64,000 bases of DNA from Tumebacillus avium. GTDB taxonomy: Bacteria; Bacillota; Bacilli; Tumebacillales; Tumebacillaceae. Shown piece after piece: positions 41,992 to 51,355 of the stretch (within the stretch, counting starts at the first letter, position 1; the number at the start of each line of letters is the position of its first letter). Made by a program: the position numbers and the translations under genes. Where the stretch lies: NCBI RefSeq assembly GCF_002162355.1, contig NZ_CP021434.1:2456501-2520500 (forward strand), in the 5' to 3' direction. The notes beneath the pieces were generated by a model. The model had not been told where the DNA came from. It made no database searches and saw only the letters and a program-made list of their open reading frames with translations.

Positions 41992-42932
41992 GCAAAGTCG
42001 AGCGTTTGGAGAATGATGCTCCGGGTGGTGTCGTCAGGCAAGGTGACATCAAAGCCGTGTGGCGCGGTCGGGTGTTCGAGGTAGTCGAGTTGAACCCTGC
42101 GGCTGACGGCTTCCTGATAGAAGCTGTCGAGCGGGGTGTTGATCGCGGCAGAGTCCTGGCCGGCCTTGACCAGAAGCAGGGGCGGGAGCTGCTCCGGAGA
42201 ACGGGCCAGATGCGTGATCGGGGAGTAGGTGCGGAGCGCCTCATCGGTCACTGTTTCCGGCAGCTCTGAGCGGCGGTCGCGCAGGTCGAGCAGCGGGTAG
42301 TAGGCGATGAGGCCTTTTATGTAACTTGGACGCTCTTGCAAAGCCATCCGCAGGCCGAGCGGAGCCCCGGCGGAACAGGACCAGATCACGATCCGCTCCG
42401 GGTCGAGGCCGTATTCGCTTGCCCGCTCGCGAACATAGGAGATCAAGTCGTCCACGTCGGCGCCTGCTGCGGTCAACTCCGTGAAATTGTCGGTGGAACG
42501 GTGGTTGAACGTCACCGCCGCCATCCCGGTTGCGGCGACCGCACGCGCCCAAGACGAGTATTGCCCCCAGTCCTTGGCCCCTTTCAGCTCGGCGGGAGGA
42601 GCATCGCCATGCACAAAGATGACGACGGGAAGCTTGCCGTCCGGCTTTTTGGCAGGGGTGTAGACATCGAAGCGGAGTTCTTCATCGTCCACCAGCTTGT
42701 ACGGGATGTCTTTTTCAATTTGGACGTTCTCTGCACCTTCGGGGATATATGCGATCGGCCGCTGATCGAGCGGCAGGGTAGTTGGGTCAACAGAAGCGGT
42801 GTCGGCTTTTTTCGGTTGTTCGGCTGAGGAATTATCGGCGGCATGTTGGCTGTTGTTTGAAGCGGCACAGCCTGCGATCATCGAGCTGGTCAAGAGGATC
42901 GGGAGCAAAGCAAACCAGCGGCGTTTAGGCAT
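41973..42932 (-). CDS. Alpha/beta-hydrolase lipoprotein (esterase-like)
   Basis: 319 aa; SD TAAGGAGGA before ATG 42932. The lipobox MIAGC at about residue 22 and a linker poor in structure place it on the outer face of the membrane. The hydrolase fold starts near residue 80: oxyanion region VVIFVHGDAPPAE, nucleophile elbow IVIWSCSAGAPLG (Ser in S-x-S-x-G, first Gly replaced by Ser), acid in LLLVKAGQDSA and His in PTAPHGFDV. This is the BD-FAE/DLH-like type that acts on esters. The exact substrate is unknown. Confidence 0.87.
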   Translation of the reverse strand: MPKRRWFALLPILLTSSMIAGCAASNNSQHAADNSSAEQPKKADTASVDPTTLPLDQRPIAYIPEGAENVQIEKDIPYKLVDDEELRFDVYTPAKKPDGKLPVVIFVHGDAPPAELKGAKDWGQYSSWARAVAATGMAAVTFNHRSTDNFTELTAAGADVDDLISYVRERASEYGLDPERIVIWSCSAGAPLGLRMALQERPSYIKGLIAYYPLLDLRDRRSELPETVTDEALRTYSPITHLARSPEQLPPLLLVKAGQDSAAINTPLDSFYQEAVSRRVQLDYLEHPTAPHGFDVTLPDDTTRSIILQTLDFAKKATR

Positions 42933-43135
42933 AAATGTTCCTCCTTATTGGAAACTTTGTATTTATTTTGTCGCACGAAAGAAGCAGGCGTTACAGGGAA
43001 AACAGAATATAACCGGCAAAAATAGGCTGACTGGTTTGCGGGGTGTCGAATAGAATGTGACCATCAAAATCAATTTTTAGTGGTTGAATCGGCGGCTGCG
43101 GGGGTCTTTGATGGCATGAAGTCTAGAACGCAAAG

Positions 43136-43167
43136 AAAAGCCAGCTTCGTCTAGAAGCTGGCTTTTT
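43136..43167 (-). terminator. Terminator of the SLH/PrcB gene
   Basis: AAAAGCCAGCTTC-GTCTA-GAAGCTGGCTTTTT, nearly symmetric, directly after the stop on the minus strand. The 200 nt on to 42933 hold no gene. Confidence 0.88.
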
Positions 43168-43180
43168 GTATGCGTAAGCG

Positions 43181-43879
43181 TCAGGACGCCAATTCGCCCG
43201 GGTTGAGCAGCACGACCGGCTGATCGACTCGCGGCAGGCGCAGGATCAGCTGCGGGTAGGTGATCGCCTGCAGGAGCATCGCGCCCGGCTCAGGACGGAT
43301 CAGCTCGACGAGGATCTCGATCTGGTCGTTGCCTTGGACGACGCTGGTCGGCACGATGCTGTAGCCGCCCGTGTTGCGCTCGCCGCCGGAGATGACGACG
43401 TAGGTGGCTTCTTCGGAGCTGACGACATTGACGCCCGGCTCGATCATCGATTCGGCCGCCTTATCCATCACCAACTGCGGCAGAACTTCCGCTTCGGTGA
43501 TGATTTCGTACGGGACAGGGCGCTTGCGGGACTGGATGCGCTCTTGGGCGCGGCGCAAGATCCAGTCTGCTTCCTCGCGCTCCAGCTTGCGGTGCGGCTC
43601 GAACACGCCGGCGTCGTTGCCAATCATGATGCCGAGGTGGTAGACGCGCGATACGGCGCTCTGCTGGCCGGCGGTCAGGGAGGTGATGTCTTTGAACGGT
43701 GCGGGCAGGCCGCCTGCGATGCCGGTGTTCATCGGCGGCAAGGTGCTGGACAGCAGCACGGCTGTTTCGATGCGGGTGACAGTTTCGTCGGGACGATCAA
43801 CCACTTCTGACGAGGAAAGTCCGCTGATCTGCATCACCTTGGTATGTAGTTCTTCGCGGGTCACATGATTTTGGTTCAT
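43181..43879 (-). CDS. SLH-like and PrcB-domain protein without signal peptide
   Basis: 232 aa from ATG 43879 (SD AAGGAGGCG; a TTG 6 nt upstream is too close). Residues about 35-105 (ETVTRIETAVLLSSTLPP, PFKDITSLTAGQQSAVSRVY, GVFEPHRKLEREEADWILRR) follow the S-layer-homology pattern. About 150-215 (TYVVISGGERNTGGYSIVP and QIEILVELIRPEPGAM) fit the PrcB C-terminal domain. Both domains normally work outside the cell, yet no signal peptide or membrane segment is visible. Function unknown; perhaps spore-associated. Confidence 0.72.
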   Translation of the reverse strand: MNQNHVTREELHTKVMQISGLSSSEVVDRPDETVTRIETAVLLSSTLPPMNTGIAGGLPAPFKDITSLTAGQQSAVSRVYHLGIMIGNDAGVFEPHRKLEREEADWILRRAQERIQSRKRPVPYEIITEAEVLPQLVMDKAAESMIEPGVNVVSSEEATYVVISGGERNTGGYSIVPTSVVQGNDQIEILVELIRPEPGAMLLQAITYPQLILRLPRVDQPVVLLNPGELAS

Positions 43880-44023
43880 GTTCAAACGCCTCCTTGGTGT
43901 GGGTGGATTGATCTGTCGTGTTATACCCTACGCCGCACCTGCCCTCTTTCAAGCTGGGAGAAAAGTCCCGTTTTCTGGAGGACAAGTTTTTCGTGTATAC
44001 TCAAGGGTGAGGTGGTGATCGGG

Positions 44024-44590
44024 ATGTTTTCCTACTATGGCGGCCTGTTGTGGGTCGATTTTATCAATACGGAGCGTCTGGAGCAAGGGCAGGTCGAAGA
44101 TCTGATTCCGGAGTTCCCGCTGTTTGAGCGCTGGCTGCAGGAAGCGGGGGTCGACGACTTGCCCGAGCCTGCCGGAGTGGATGGCAGGCAGGCGCTGCAA
44201 AAGGCGGCCGGGCTGCGTCGCCAGCTTCGGAAGATGGCGGAAGAATTGACCGACCCCGCAGTGGTGCCGGGCGACTGGGCAGCTTTTTTAAACGGGGAGC
44301 TGGCCGCAGTCAAGGGGCATTGGCAGATCCACGAGGGCAAGGCGGTGTTTGTGCCGGATGGGGGCTGGCTGGAGCGGGCGCTGTGGCCGGTGCTGCAGTC
44401 GGCGATGCTGTTTTGGACGGAAGGCGACCGGGCGCGCTTGAAGGCTTGCTCGAACCACGCCTGCATCAAATATTACTACGACACATCGAAAAACGGCACG
44501 CGCCGCTGGTGCCGGATGGAAACGTGCGGCAACCGCGCCAAAGCGCGCCGCCATTATTCCAAGCGCAAAGGAGCAAGTCAGGATGAGTGA
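44024..44590 (+). CDS. CGNR zinc-finger protein
   Basis: 188 aa from ATG 44024 with the SD GGTGAGGTGGTGA. The N-terminal ~130 residues are helical (ABATE-like: LLWVDFINTE...). The C-terminus has the CGNR finger LKACSNHACIKYYYDTSKNG, RRWCRMETCGNRAKARRH, with four cysteines for zinc and a basic tail. Such proteins are thought to be DNA-binding regulators. It overlaps the prmA-type gene by 8 nt, an unusual partner. Confidence 0.88.
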   Translation: MFSYYGGLLWVDFINTERLEQGQVEDLIPEFPLFERWLQEAGVDDLPEPAGVDGRQALQKAAGLRRQLRKMAEELTDPAVVPGDWAAFLNGELAAVKGHWQIHEGKAVFVPDGGWLERALWPVLQSAMLFWTEGDRARLKACSNHACIKYYYDTSKNGTRRWCRMETCGNRAKARRHYSKRKGASQDE

Positions 44591-45518
44591 AGCACAAGAA
44601 CCGCGCTATGTCGAATACGCGCTTGCCGTCGATTCGGAGCGCGCGGAGGAAGTGATCGCGAAGCTGCAGATGCGCGGTATCGAGTATGTGTGGATCGATG
44701 CGCCGTTTGAGACGTTTGTGACGGAAGACGGCTACGGCTATCAGGAAGTGGAGACGGAGCGGACGACCGTCCGGGCGTATGAGGAAGTCGGGGAAGAGCC
44801 GACAGAGGAGTTGCTGGTGAAGTTGCGCGGGGAGATTCAGGCGCTGCTCGGCGAGCTCGCGCATGACGTCTCGGCGAGTGTGCCACAAGCGGTGACGGAA
44901 GACCCGGTGTATGAGTTCACGGCGCTGGAAGTCCGGCCCGGCCTGATGATCCGTCCGCCGTGGGATGAAGAGCGCGGGGCGGGGGAGACGACGATCGTCA
45001 TCGAGCCGTCGGCCGCGTTTGGCACCGGACTGCATCCGACGACACGGCATTGTCTGGAGCTGATCGATGAACTCGTGCGGCCGGGCGATGCGGTGGCCGA
45101 CCTCGGCGCCGGTTCGGGGATCTTGAGCCTGTTCGCGCGGATGAAAGGCGCATCGCCGGTGGTGGCGGTCGACCTCAACCCGTCGGCGGAAAGCAGCATC
45201 TCGTATCACATGGAGCTGAACGGTGTCGAAGGCATCGAGATCCGCATCGGCGATGTTTTTACAGAATTCGCAGGCGTGGAGCATCATTTCGACATGGTGG
45301 CGGTGAACATCGGCGGCAAAGAGGCGATGGAGCTGGCTCCGCTGCTGTTGCAGATCGTGAAACAAGACGGTGTGCTGCTCTTGTCGGGGATCGTCGAGTG
45401 GATCGAAGAGCAGGTGCGGGACTGCTTTGCCGCGCTGGGCTGGACGGTGAGCGGGCGCAGACAGGGCGAGGAATGGGTGACGCTTGCCGTGAAGCGGGTG
45501 CAAATGGAGCATGCATAA
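44583..45518 (+). CDS. prmA: Ribosomal protein L11 methyltransferase (PrmA family)
   Basis: 311 aa. A N-terminal substrate domain (about 1-110) precedes the methyltransferase: PSAAFGTGLHPTTRHCLELI, SAM loop VADLGAGSGILSLFARMKGA, VVAVDLNPSAESS and FDMVAVNIGGKEAMELAP. PrmA trimethylates L11 in the ribosome. The DxVxxNI motif is intact as DMVAVNI. The usual neighbours dnaJ and rsmE are absent; the gene instead overlaps a CGNR regulator, so a PrmA paralogue with another target cannot be excluded. Confidence 0.85.
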   Translation: MSEAQEPRYVEYALAVDSERAEEVIAKLQMRGIEYVWIDAPFETFVTEDGYGYQEVETERTTVRAYEEVGEEPTEELLVKLRGEIQALLGELAHDVSASVPQAVTEDPVYEFTALEVRPGLMIRPPWDEERGAGETTIVIEPSAAFGTGLHPTTRHCLELIDELVRPGDAVADLGAGSGILSLFARMKGASPVVAVDLNPSAESSISYHMELNGVEGIEIRIGDVFTEFAGVEHHFDMVAVNIGGKEAMELAPLLLQIVKQDGVLLLSGIVEWIEEQVRDCFAALGWTVSGRRQGEEWVTLAVKRVQMEHA

Positions 45519-45556
45519 GCAAGAGGCGGCTGAAACGAGGCCGCCTCTTTTTTATT
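45519..45556. terminator. Terminator between convergent genes
   Basis: AAGAGGCGGC-TGAAACGAG-GCCGCCTCTT with T6. Confidence 0.92.
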
Positions 45557-45938
45557 TACCGGGACGCCGGTTGTCTGGCTGTTTGATCCACCAGCGGATG
45601 CCTTTGCCTGTGTGCGGCTCGTCAGCAAAGCGGGGGATGATGTGGAAGTGCGCGTGCATGATCGTCTGTCCGGCCGGCTCGAAACAGTTCCAGCCGAGGT
45701 TGTAGCCGTCGGGGCTTAGGGTCTCGTCGAGCAGTTGCCGGGCTTGCTGCAGCAGATCTTGGGTGGCGGCCCACTCCTCCGGGGTGAGCTCAAATGCGGT
45801 GGTGCGGTGCTGTTTGGGCACGATCAGACCGGAGCCTTGCAAGATGTCCTGCTCCTTCTGCAGGAACCGGCAGTGTTCATTTTCCAGCACGATCCGCTGC
45901 CTGGGGTCGGCGTGCGGATGGCAATGCGGGCATACCAT
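45552..45938 (-). CDS. HIT family hydrolase
   Basis: 128 aa. The histidine triad is in TIMHAHFHIIPRF. An N-terminal CPHCHPH could bind zinc together with the histidines, as in many HIT proteins. The family hydrolyses or transfers nucleotide monophosphates from dinucleotides and adenylates. Single gene. Confidence 0.92.
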   Translation of the reverse strand: MVCPHCHPHADPRQRIVLENEHCRFLQKEQDILQGSGLIVPKQHRTTAFELTPEEWAATQDLLQQARQLLDETLSPDGYNLGWNCFEPAGQTIMHAHFHIIPRFADEPHTGKGIRWWIKQPDNRRPGK

Positions 45939-45991
45939 GCGGAGTCCTTCTTTCTCGTCTCGCGTTTTTCCACCAGTCTAGCACAGAACGG

Positions 45992-46828
45992 CTAGATCCA
46001 AAATGTCTGCGTGGATTGCTTCAGCAGGCCCATCATCAGTTCGGTGTCGAGGATGAGCTTGGGGAGGAGGCTTCTATACATGGCGATGATCGAGAGGCAG
46101 GAGGCGATTTCCCGTTCGCTCAGCACTTGCTGCAGGCGGCCGGGGGAGAGCGGAAGCGGGTAGGGGAGGCTGCGAGCTAACGTTTGCGCGGTGTGGAGCA
46201 GGCGGCGGCTCTGGTCGCGGTACCAGGGGGTGTGCAGGTAACCTTCCACGCCTTGCCAGGCGCCGGCGAGAAAGGTCGGGTACAAAGCCAGGGCCCGAAT
46301 GTCGCCGGGCGGGGCAAATCCGTAGTGCGTGTCGGTGATCTGGCGCAGCAGGCGCTGGACCTCAGGAGGTGCTGTTTCGGTGCGCAGGAGCGGCACATTT
46401 TTCGGGAAGGTTACGGGGATGCCGGGCGGGACAAACGTTTCTTCCTGCTGCCAGCCGGGGATCGGACGCTCCGACAAGGCTTCGTACCAGGCGGTGGTCA
46501 AGAGCAGCAGTTTGGCATTGCCGTAGTGGAAGACGGGCAGCACGGCCGATGCGCCGCGCAGGTCGCGCCGCGTGACAAACGACGGCAGCTGAGGCAGGGG
46601 CGGAGAAGGGGGAGGCAAGGCGCGCAACTGGTCGGACAACAGCTCGAAGTGGTGGGACAGCAGATTGCTTCGGCTCGTTTCCAGCGCGTAGGTCAGGAAA
46701 GACGGATAGTGGGCGAGCACGCGAAACACGTCGCTGACGAGCGGCAGATGCAAGGTGTTTTTGATATTGTGGTACAGGTTGCGAAGCCGCCCTCGCGCCT
46801 CCCCCTCCAGAATCTCGGGGATGTACAA
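45992..46828 (-). CDS. DehI-like (halocarboxylic acid dehalogenase family) protein
   Basis: 278 aa from TTG 46828, 8 nt after the SD AAAGGAGG; an in-frame ATG 15 codons upstream lacks an SD. All-helical. The repeat-like segments IPEILEGEARGRLRNLYHNI, KNTLHLPLVSDVFRVLAHYP and THYGFAPPGDIRALALYPTF fit the two-fold pseudo-repeat of DehI, which dehalogenates 2-haloacids. Whether the catalytic Asp is kept cannot be judged; a role other than dehalogenation is likely. Family call from memory. Confidence 0.55.
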   Translation of the reverse strand: MYIPEILEGEARGRLRNLYHNIKNTLHLPLVSDVFRVLAHYPSFLTYALETSRSNLLSHHFELLSDQLRALPPPSPPLPQLPSFVTRRDLRGASAVLPVFHYGNAKLLLLTTAWYEALSERPIPGWQQEETFVPPGIPVTFPKNVPLLRTETAPPEVQRLLRQITDTHYGFAPPGDIRALALYPTFLAGAWQGVEGYLHTPWYRDQSRRLLHTAQTLARSLPYPLPLSPGRLQQVLSEREIASCLSIIAMYRSLLPKLILDTELMMGLLKQSTQTFWI

Positions 46829-46902
46829 GCAACGTGCCTCCTTTCCTAACCAAAAGCTCTGTTGTAAAAGCATATGTTCCGCCAGCCCGAAAACAACCCC
46901 TA

Positions 46903-46932
46903 TAAATAAAGCCGGGATTGAAAATCCCGGCC
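46903..46932 (-). terminator. Terminator of the MFS gene
   Basis: Minus strand GCCGGGATT-TTC-AATCCCGGC followed by TTTATTTAT. Confidence 0.85.
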
Positions 46933-46933
46933 G

Positions 46934-48205
46934 TTACGTTTGAAACGTCGATTGTGGAATTTTTTCGGCGAGCGACTCGCGCACCTGTTTGTAAGTCGGG
47001 AGCAGCCGGCAGATGCCAACCGCGCCGATCTCCATCACGCCGCAGATCATGAACACCGCCCGCGTGCCGATCACCGAAGCGAGCGATGTGCCCGCGCCGA
47101 CGGAGAGCAGCGACAAGGGACCGGTGATCGGGCCAAACGCGCCGTAGACGCGCCCGCGCATGTTTTCCGGAACGATGGTCTGGATCAGCGTATCCTGCAC
47201 GATCTGGTTGACCGACCCGATGATGCCAAAGAAAGCGAAGCAGGTGATAGCGACCACCATCGTATCGCACATCGCAAAGATCACCACCATCACCCCGTCA
47301 AAGGCGAGCGAGGTGAAGAGGAGCAGCAGCAATGGCAGCCGCTTGACGAGCAGGGTGGTCAGGAAAGCCCCGACCAGCCCGCCGATGCCAAGCGCCGAGA
47401 ACAACAGCCCGACCGCGCCGCTCGCCTGCTCCTCCGGCACGAGGTGCTGGCCGACAAACAGCATCGTCAAGGTCCCTTGCGTGCCCATACAGAGCGTAAA
47501 CAGCATCATAAACACGAACAGGTAGACCAAGATCGGCTCCGTGCGAATGTACGCGACCCCTTCGCGCACCTCCTGCCACATCGAGGAACGGGCCCGCTCT
47601 TCTTTCGTGCGGTGCGCGGCGCTGTCATGCGCCTTGACCATGAGCAGCAAGAGCGGCGCCAGCAGATACATCCCCATCCCGACCAAAAAAGCGGTCTGGG
47701 AGCCAAACGTGAACACCACCCAGCCGCCGATCGCCGGGCGGAAGATCTGCCAGAGGTTGTTCATCGTTGCGATCAGCGAGTTCATCGACACGTATTGCTC
47801 CGGGCGCACCAAGAGCGGCAAAAACGCGCGGTGCGGCGGTTCGCCAAAAGCGACAAACGTCGAATGCAGCCCGGCCAGCAGATACAGCTGCCACAGCTCC
47901 GTCGACAAAAACATCAGGAACAAGGTGCCGGCGCGCAAGACGTAGCAGATGATCATCAGGGTCCGTTTCGACATCCGGTCTGCGAGCAGCCCCGCCCACG
48001 GCGAGATGAGGATGCCGGGCAGGATCTCCATCATCGTCACCATCCCCAGCGCCAGCGGATCTTGGCCCGACAAGCGGAGCGCCTGTGCCCAGATCGCAAA
48101 CATCTGCACAAAATTGGCAAAGCCGCCGACATAATAGCTCGTGATATACGTCGTGAAATTGCGGTTCTTCAAGATCTCCTGAAACCGCTTGAAGTTGCGC
48201 GCCAT
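46934..48205 (-). CDS. MFS transporter (MFS_3/EntS-like)
   Basis: 423 aa from ATG 48205, preceded by AAAGGGGGGAT; the TTG/ATG-like positions further up have no SD. Twelve hydrophobic helices. Loop 2-3 motif GLLADRMSKRTLMIICYVLR and the later TIVPENMRGRVYGAFGPITG place it in the drug or siderophore exporter branch. The substrate is unknown. Single gene with its own terminator. Confidence 0.9.
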   Translation of the reverse strand: MARNFKRFQEILKNRNFTTYITSYYVGGFANFVQMFAIWAQALRLSGQDPLALGMVTMMEILPGILISPWAGLLADRMSKRTLMIICYVLRAGTLFLMFLSTELWQLYLLAGLHSTFVAFGEPPHRAFLPLLVRPEQYVSMNSLIATMNNLWQIFRPAIGGWVVFTFGSQTAFLVGMGMYLLAPLLLLMVKAHDSAAHRTKEERARSSMWQEVREGVAYIRTEPILVYLFVFMMLFTLCMGTQGTLTMLFVGQHLVPEEQASGAVGLLFSALGIGGLVGAFLTTLLVKRLPLLLLLFTSLAFDGVMVVIFAMCDTMVVAITCFAFFGIIGSVNQIVQDTLIQTIVPENMRGRVYGAFGPITGPLSLLSVGAGTSLASVIGTRAVFMICGVMEIGAVGICRLLPTYKQVRESLAEKIPQSTFQT

Positions 48206-48373
48206 AGGCACATCCCCCCTTTTTCCCCCTGAAACAAAAACGACCGCAAGCGACAATCGCCCGCGGCGGAATCCGACAGCAAATTTTACTCATTATCTCT
48301 GCCAAGACGCTCCGTTGTCAATATGCTATACTTAAAATGTTTTCAACCTTGCACGGAGCAGGAGGAATCCAAC

Positions 48374-49321
48374 ATGGAAGTCATCAAAATTTCACCGCGC
48401 GGCTATTGTTACGGGGTGGTCGATGCGATGGTGCTGGCCCAGCAGGCGGCCAAAGACCTCGATCTGCCGCGCCCGGTCTATATACTCGGCAAGATCGTCC
48501 ACAACCAGCATGTGGTCGACGCCTTCACAGAGCAGGGCATCGTCACGCTGGACGGCGAGAACCGCATGGAACTGCTCGACAAGATCGACAAAGGCACAGT
48601 CATTTTCACGGCGCACGGCGTGTCGCCGGAAGTCCGCAAAAAGGCGCAGGAAAAAGGCTTGACCACCGTCGACGCCACCTGCCCGGACGTGACAAAAACG
48701 CATGACCTGATCCGCGAAAAAACGGCGCAGGGCTATGAGATCATCTATATCGGCAAGAAGAACCATCCGGAACCGGAAGGCGCGATGGGCGTGGCGCCCG
48801 ACCTCGTGCATCTGGTGGAAAAAGAAGGGGACGTCGAGCATCTGACGCTGAAAAGCGACAAGATCCTCGTCACCAACCAGACCACGATGAGCCAATGGGA
48901 CACCAAGCACCTGATGAACGTCGTGCTGCGCAAGTTCCCGCACGTCGAGATTCATAATGAAATCTGCCTCGCCACGCAGATTCGCCAGGAAGCGGTGGCA
49001 GAGCAGGCCGGGGCGGCCGACCTGACGATCGTCGTTGGCGACCCGGCTTCGAACAACTCCAACCGTCTGGCCCAAGTCTCCGAAGACATCGCCGATACCA
49101 AGGCGTACCGCATCGCCGACATCTCCGAGCTGCAGCTGGAGTGGCTGCAAGGCGTAAACAAAGTCGCCGTCACCTCAGGCGCATCGACGCCGACGCAGAT
49201 CACCAAGGAAGTGATCGATTTCCTCGAGCAGTACGACCCGCAGGACGAAGCGACGTGGGGGCGGCTGCGCAAGATCACCGTCGACCGGATTTTACCGCGC
49301 TTCAAAGAGAAGTCCAAGTAA
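48374..49321 (+). CDS. ispH: 4-hydroxy-3-methylbut-2-enyl diphosphate reductase
   Basis: 315 aa from ATG 48374 (SD AGGAGGA). Last step of the MEP pathway, making IPP and DMAPP with a 4Fe-4S cluster. Cluster cysteines are in [24 protein letters not shown] and [13 protein letters not shown]. Substrate-binding blocks [19 protein letters not shown] and [12 protein letters not shown] are present, followed by the end [15 protein letters not shown]. Single gene with terminator. Confidence 0.97.
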   Translation: MEVIKISPRGYCYGVVDAMVLAQQAAKDLDLPRPVYILGKIVHNQHVVDAFTEQGIVTLDGENRMELLDKIDKGTVIFTAHGVSPEVRKKAQEKGLTTVDATCPDVTKTHDLIREKTAQGYEIIYIGKKNHPEPEGAMGVAPDLVHLVEKEGDVEHLTLKSDKILVTNQTTMSQWDTKHLMNVVLRKFPHVEIHNEICLATQIRQEAVAEQAGAADLTIVVGDPASNNSNRLAQVSEDIADTKAYRIADISELQLEWLQGVNKVAVTSGASTPTQITKEVIDFLEQYDPQDEATWGRLRKITVDRILPRFKEKSK

Positions 49322-49334
49322 GACGAAACGAAAC

Positions 49335-49369
49335 GAGTCAACATCCGTAGTAGATGTTGACTCTTTTTT
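49335..49369 (+). terminator. Rho-independent terminator
   Basis: GAGTCAACATC-CGTAGTA-GATGTTGACTC-TTTTTT. Confidence 0.93.
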
Positions 49370-49415
49370 CGTAAGATGTTTGTAAGAAGTCCGTAACAAG
49401 GAGGAACTCATACCG

Positions 49416-49901
49416 ATGCGCAATCCGCCGCAGCACCAAGTGGACCGGCATGCGGTAAGCGTCTGGAGGATCAAAGAAGCGCTTATCGGGCTGCTCTACG
49501 GAATCGTTCCGCTGGCCTACTTTTTGCTATCTCGTGTTATCGAGCAACTGCCCGGCTGGGGGTTGTACGTCTTGATCGCCTTGGCGCTGCTCGGCTATCT
49601 CTTCGAAGTTGGTTTGGTGCCGCTGATCCGCTACCGCACCTTGCGCTATGAGATCACCGCCGAAGAGGTGTATCTGCAATACGGTGTCCTGATCATCCGC
49701 CGCAGCCTGATCCCGATGAACCGCGTCCAGCACGTCGAGACGGCGCAAGGCTTGCTCTTGCGTACCTACGACCTCGCCAACGTGACGATCTACACGGCGG
49801 CAGGCAAACATCAGATCCCGGCCTTGCAGTTGCAGATCGCCGATGGCCTGCGCAACAAGATCGCCGAATTCGCCAAGGTGGTGGATGATGACGATGTCTA
49901 A
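49416..49901 (+). CDS. PH-domain membrane protein, YdbS-like
   Basis: 161 aa; SD AAGGAGGAA before ATG 49416. Two membrane helices (about 22-40 and 46-66) and one bacterial PH domain (bPH_2) with LRYEITAEEVYLQYGVLIIR and LIPMNRVQHVETAQGLLLR. The YdbS/YdbT pair occurs together in Bacillus, where YdbST has been linked to antibiotic-resistance and is controlled by envelope-stress sigma factors. The next gene overlaps by 14 nt. Confidence 0.88.
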   Translation: MRNPPQHQVDRHAVSVWRIKEALIGLLYGIVPLAYFLLSRVIEQLPGWGLYVLIALALLGYLFEVGLVPLIRYRTLRYEITAEEVYLQYGVLIIRRSLIPMNRVQHVETAQGLLLRTYDLANVTIYTAAGKHQIPALQLQIADGLRNKIAEFAKVVDDDDV

Positions 49902-51297
49902 TCCGCGCCGTGTGCATCCGCTGGCGATCATCCCGTATACGATCTCCTTTCTGCGCAACGCCTTGCTGCCATTTTTGTTTGGGAGTATCTCCCTGATTCG
50001 CGAACATCCGCTGATCACCGTTTTCGGAGCATTCGGACTGCTTGTGCTGACGGCGGTGTTTGGCTTTTTGTTCTGGTACAACTTCTCCTATACGATCGAA
50101 GCGGGCGAACTGCGCGTCAAGAAAGGCATCTTCAACAAACAGCGCCGCTTCATTCCGCTGGAGCGCATCCAGTCGATCGACATCAAGGCGGGCATCATCC
50201 TGCAACTGGTCGGACTGGTGCAACTGCAGATCGAAACGGCATCCGAAGGCAAAGTGCCGGAGATCTCGCTGGCCGGCATCACGCGGGAAGAGGCGGAGGA
50301 TTTGAAAAAAGTGCTCAGCGACGCCAAAGCGGCCCGCCAGCCGCACGCGGAAACGGTCGCAGGGCAAGCGGCCGCGCCGGAGCAGATCCAATACCGCCTG
50401 ACGATGAAACAGCTGATCTTCATGTCGCTGACATCCTCATCGATCGGCTTGATCGCGCCGTTTCTGTCGGCTGTCATCGAGCCGCTGACCAGCTACTCCG
50501 AGCATCTGGTGAAATGGTTGGGCCTGTTTCAAAACAGCAACCCCAACCTGATCGAAATCGGCATCCTCGTCGTGCTCACCGCGATCCTTTCAGTGCTCGG
50601 CTCGATCATTGTCACCATGCTCGCCTACGCCCGCTTTACGCTGACCCGGCAAGGCGACGTGTTGAAAATCTCGCGCGGGCTGCTGGAAAAACGCGAGCTG
50701 ACCTTGCCGCTCGACCGCCTGCAGGGCATCCGCATCGTCGAAGGGCTCCTGCGCCAGCCGTTTGGCTATGTCACCTTGCATGTGGAGAGCGGCGGCGGCT
50801 ACGGGAAAAAGCAAGGCCAGACCACCGTGCTCTATCCGCTCCTGAAGCGAAAAGACGTCAAGCAGTTTCTGCAGGAGATGGCGCCCGGCTTTGAAGCAGG
50901 TGCGAAGCTCAACCGGCTTCCGCAGCGTGCCCAAAGACGATACGGCGGCCGCCCGCTCCTGATCGCCTGCGCAGCGGCCGCTGTGATCGCCTTGCTGTTC
51001 TACCCGTTTGGCCTGTTCGCTTTGCTGCTCCTGCCGTTGTCGCTGGCCTGTGGCCTGCTGCAATACCGCGACGCGGGCTGGTCGTCCAGCCCGTCCTGCC
51101 TGACGATCCGCCGACGCAAGTTCGCCCGCACCACCGTGGTGATCCCGTGGCGCAAAGTGCAGTCTTACCACCGCCAGCAGTCCCTGTTGCAAAAACGGGC
51201 CCGCCTTGCCACCGCCTCCGTCCGCATCATCTCCGGGGGAGAGGGGAAGGAGTACAAAATCATCGATGTCGAAGCAGACCAAGTGCTTGGATCATAA
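49888..51297 (+). CDS. PH-domain membrane protein, YdbT-like
   Basis: 469 aa from ATG 49888; ATG 49885 and 49894 are equally possible, and the SD AAGGTGG lies 6 nt before 49888. Three bPH_2 modules alternate with membrane helix pairs: FNKQRRFIPLERIQSIDIKA; SRGLLEKRELTLPLDRLQGI; and FARTTVVIPWRKVQSYHRQQ. It works with the preceding YdbS-like protein in the membrane. Terminator directly behind. Confidence 0.87.
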   Translation: MTMSNPRRVHPLAIIPYTISFLRNALLPFLFGSISLIREHPLITVFGAFGLLVLTAVFGFLFWYNFSYTIEAGELRVKKGIFNKQRRFIPLERIQSIDIKAGIILQLVGLVQLQIETASEGKVPEISLAGITREEAEDLKKVLSDAKAARQPHAETVAGQAAAPEQIQYRLTMKQLIFMSLTSSSIGLIAPFLSAVIEPLTSYSEHLVKWLGLFQNSNPNLIEIGILVVLTAILSVLGSIIVTMLAYARFTLTRQGDVLKISRGLLEKRELTLPLDRLQGIRIVEGLLRQPFGYVTLHVESGGGYGKKQGQTTVLYPLLKRKDVKQFLQEMAPGFEAGAKLNRLPQRAQRRYGGRPLLIACAAAAVIALLFYPFGLFALLLLPLSLACGLLQYRDAGWSSSPSCLTIRRRKFARTTVVIPWRKVQSYHRQQSLLQKRARLATASVRIISGGEGKEYKIIDVEADQVLGS

Positions 51298-51331
51298 AAA
51301 GGAGAGCCTCGCGGTAGGCTCTCCTTTTTTA
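51298..51331 (+). terminator. Terminator between convergent genes
   Basis: AAAGGAGAGCCT-CGCGGT-AGGCTCTCCTTTTTT. Confidence 0.92.
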
Positions 51332-51355
51332 TGTTCAACTGTTAAGCTCAGCCGG

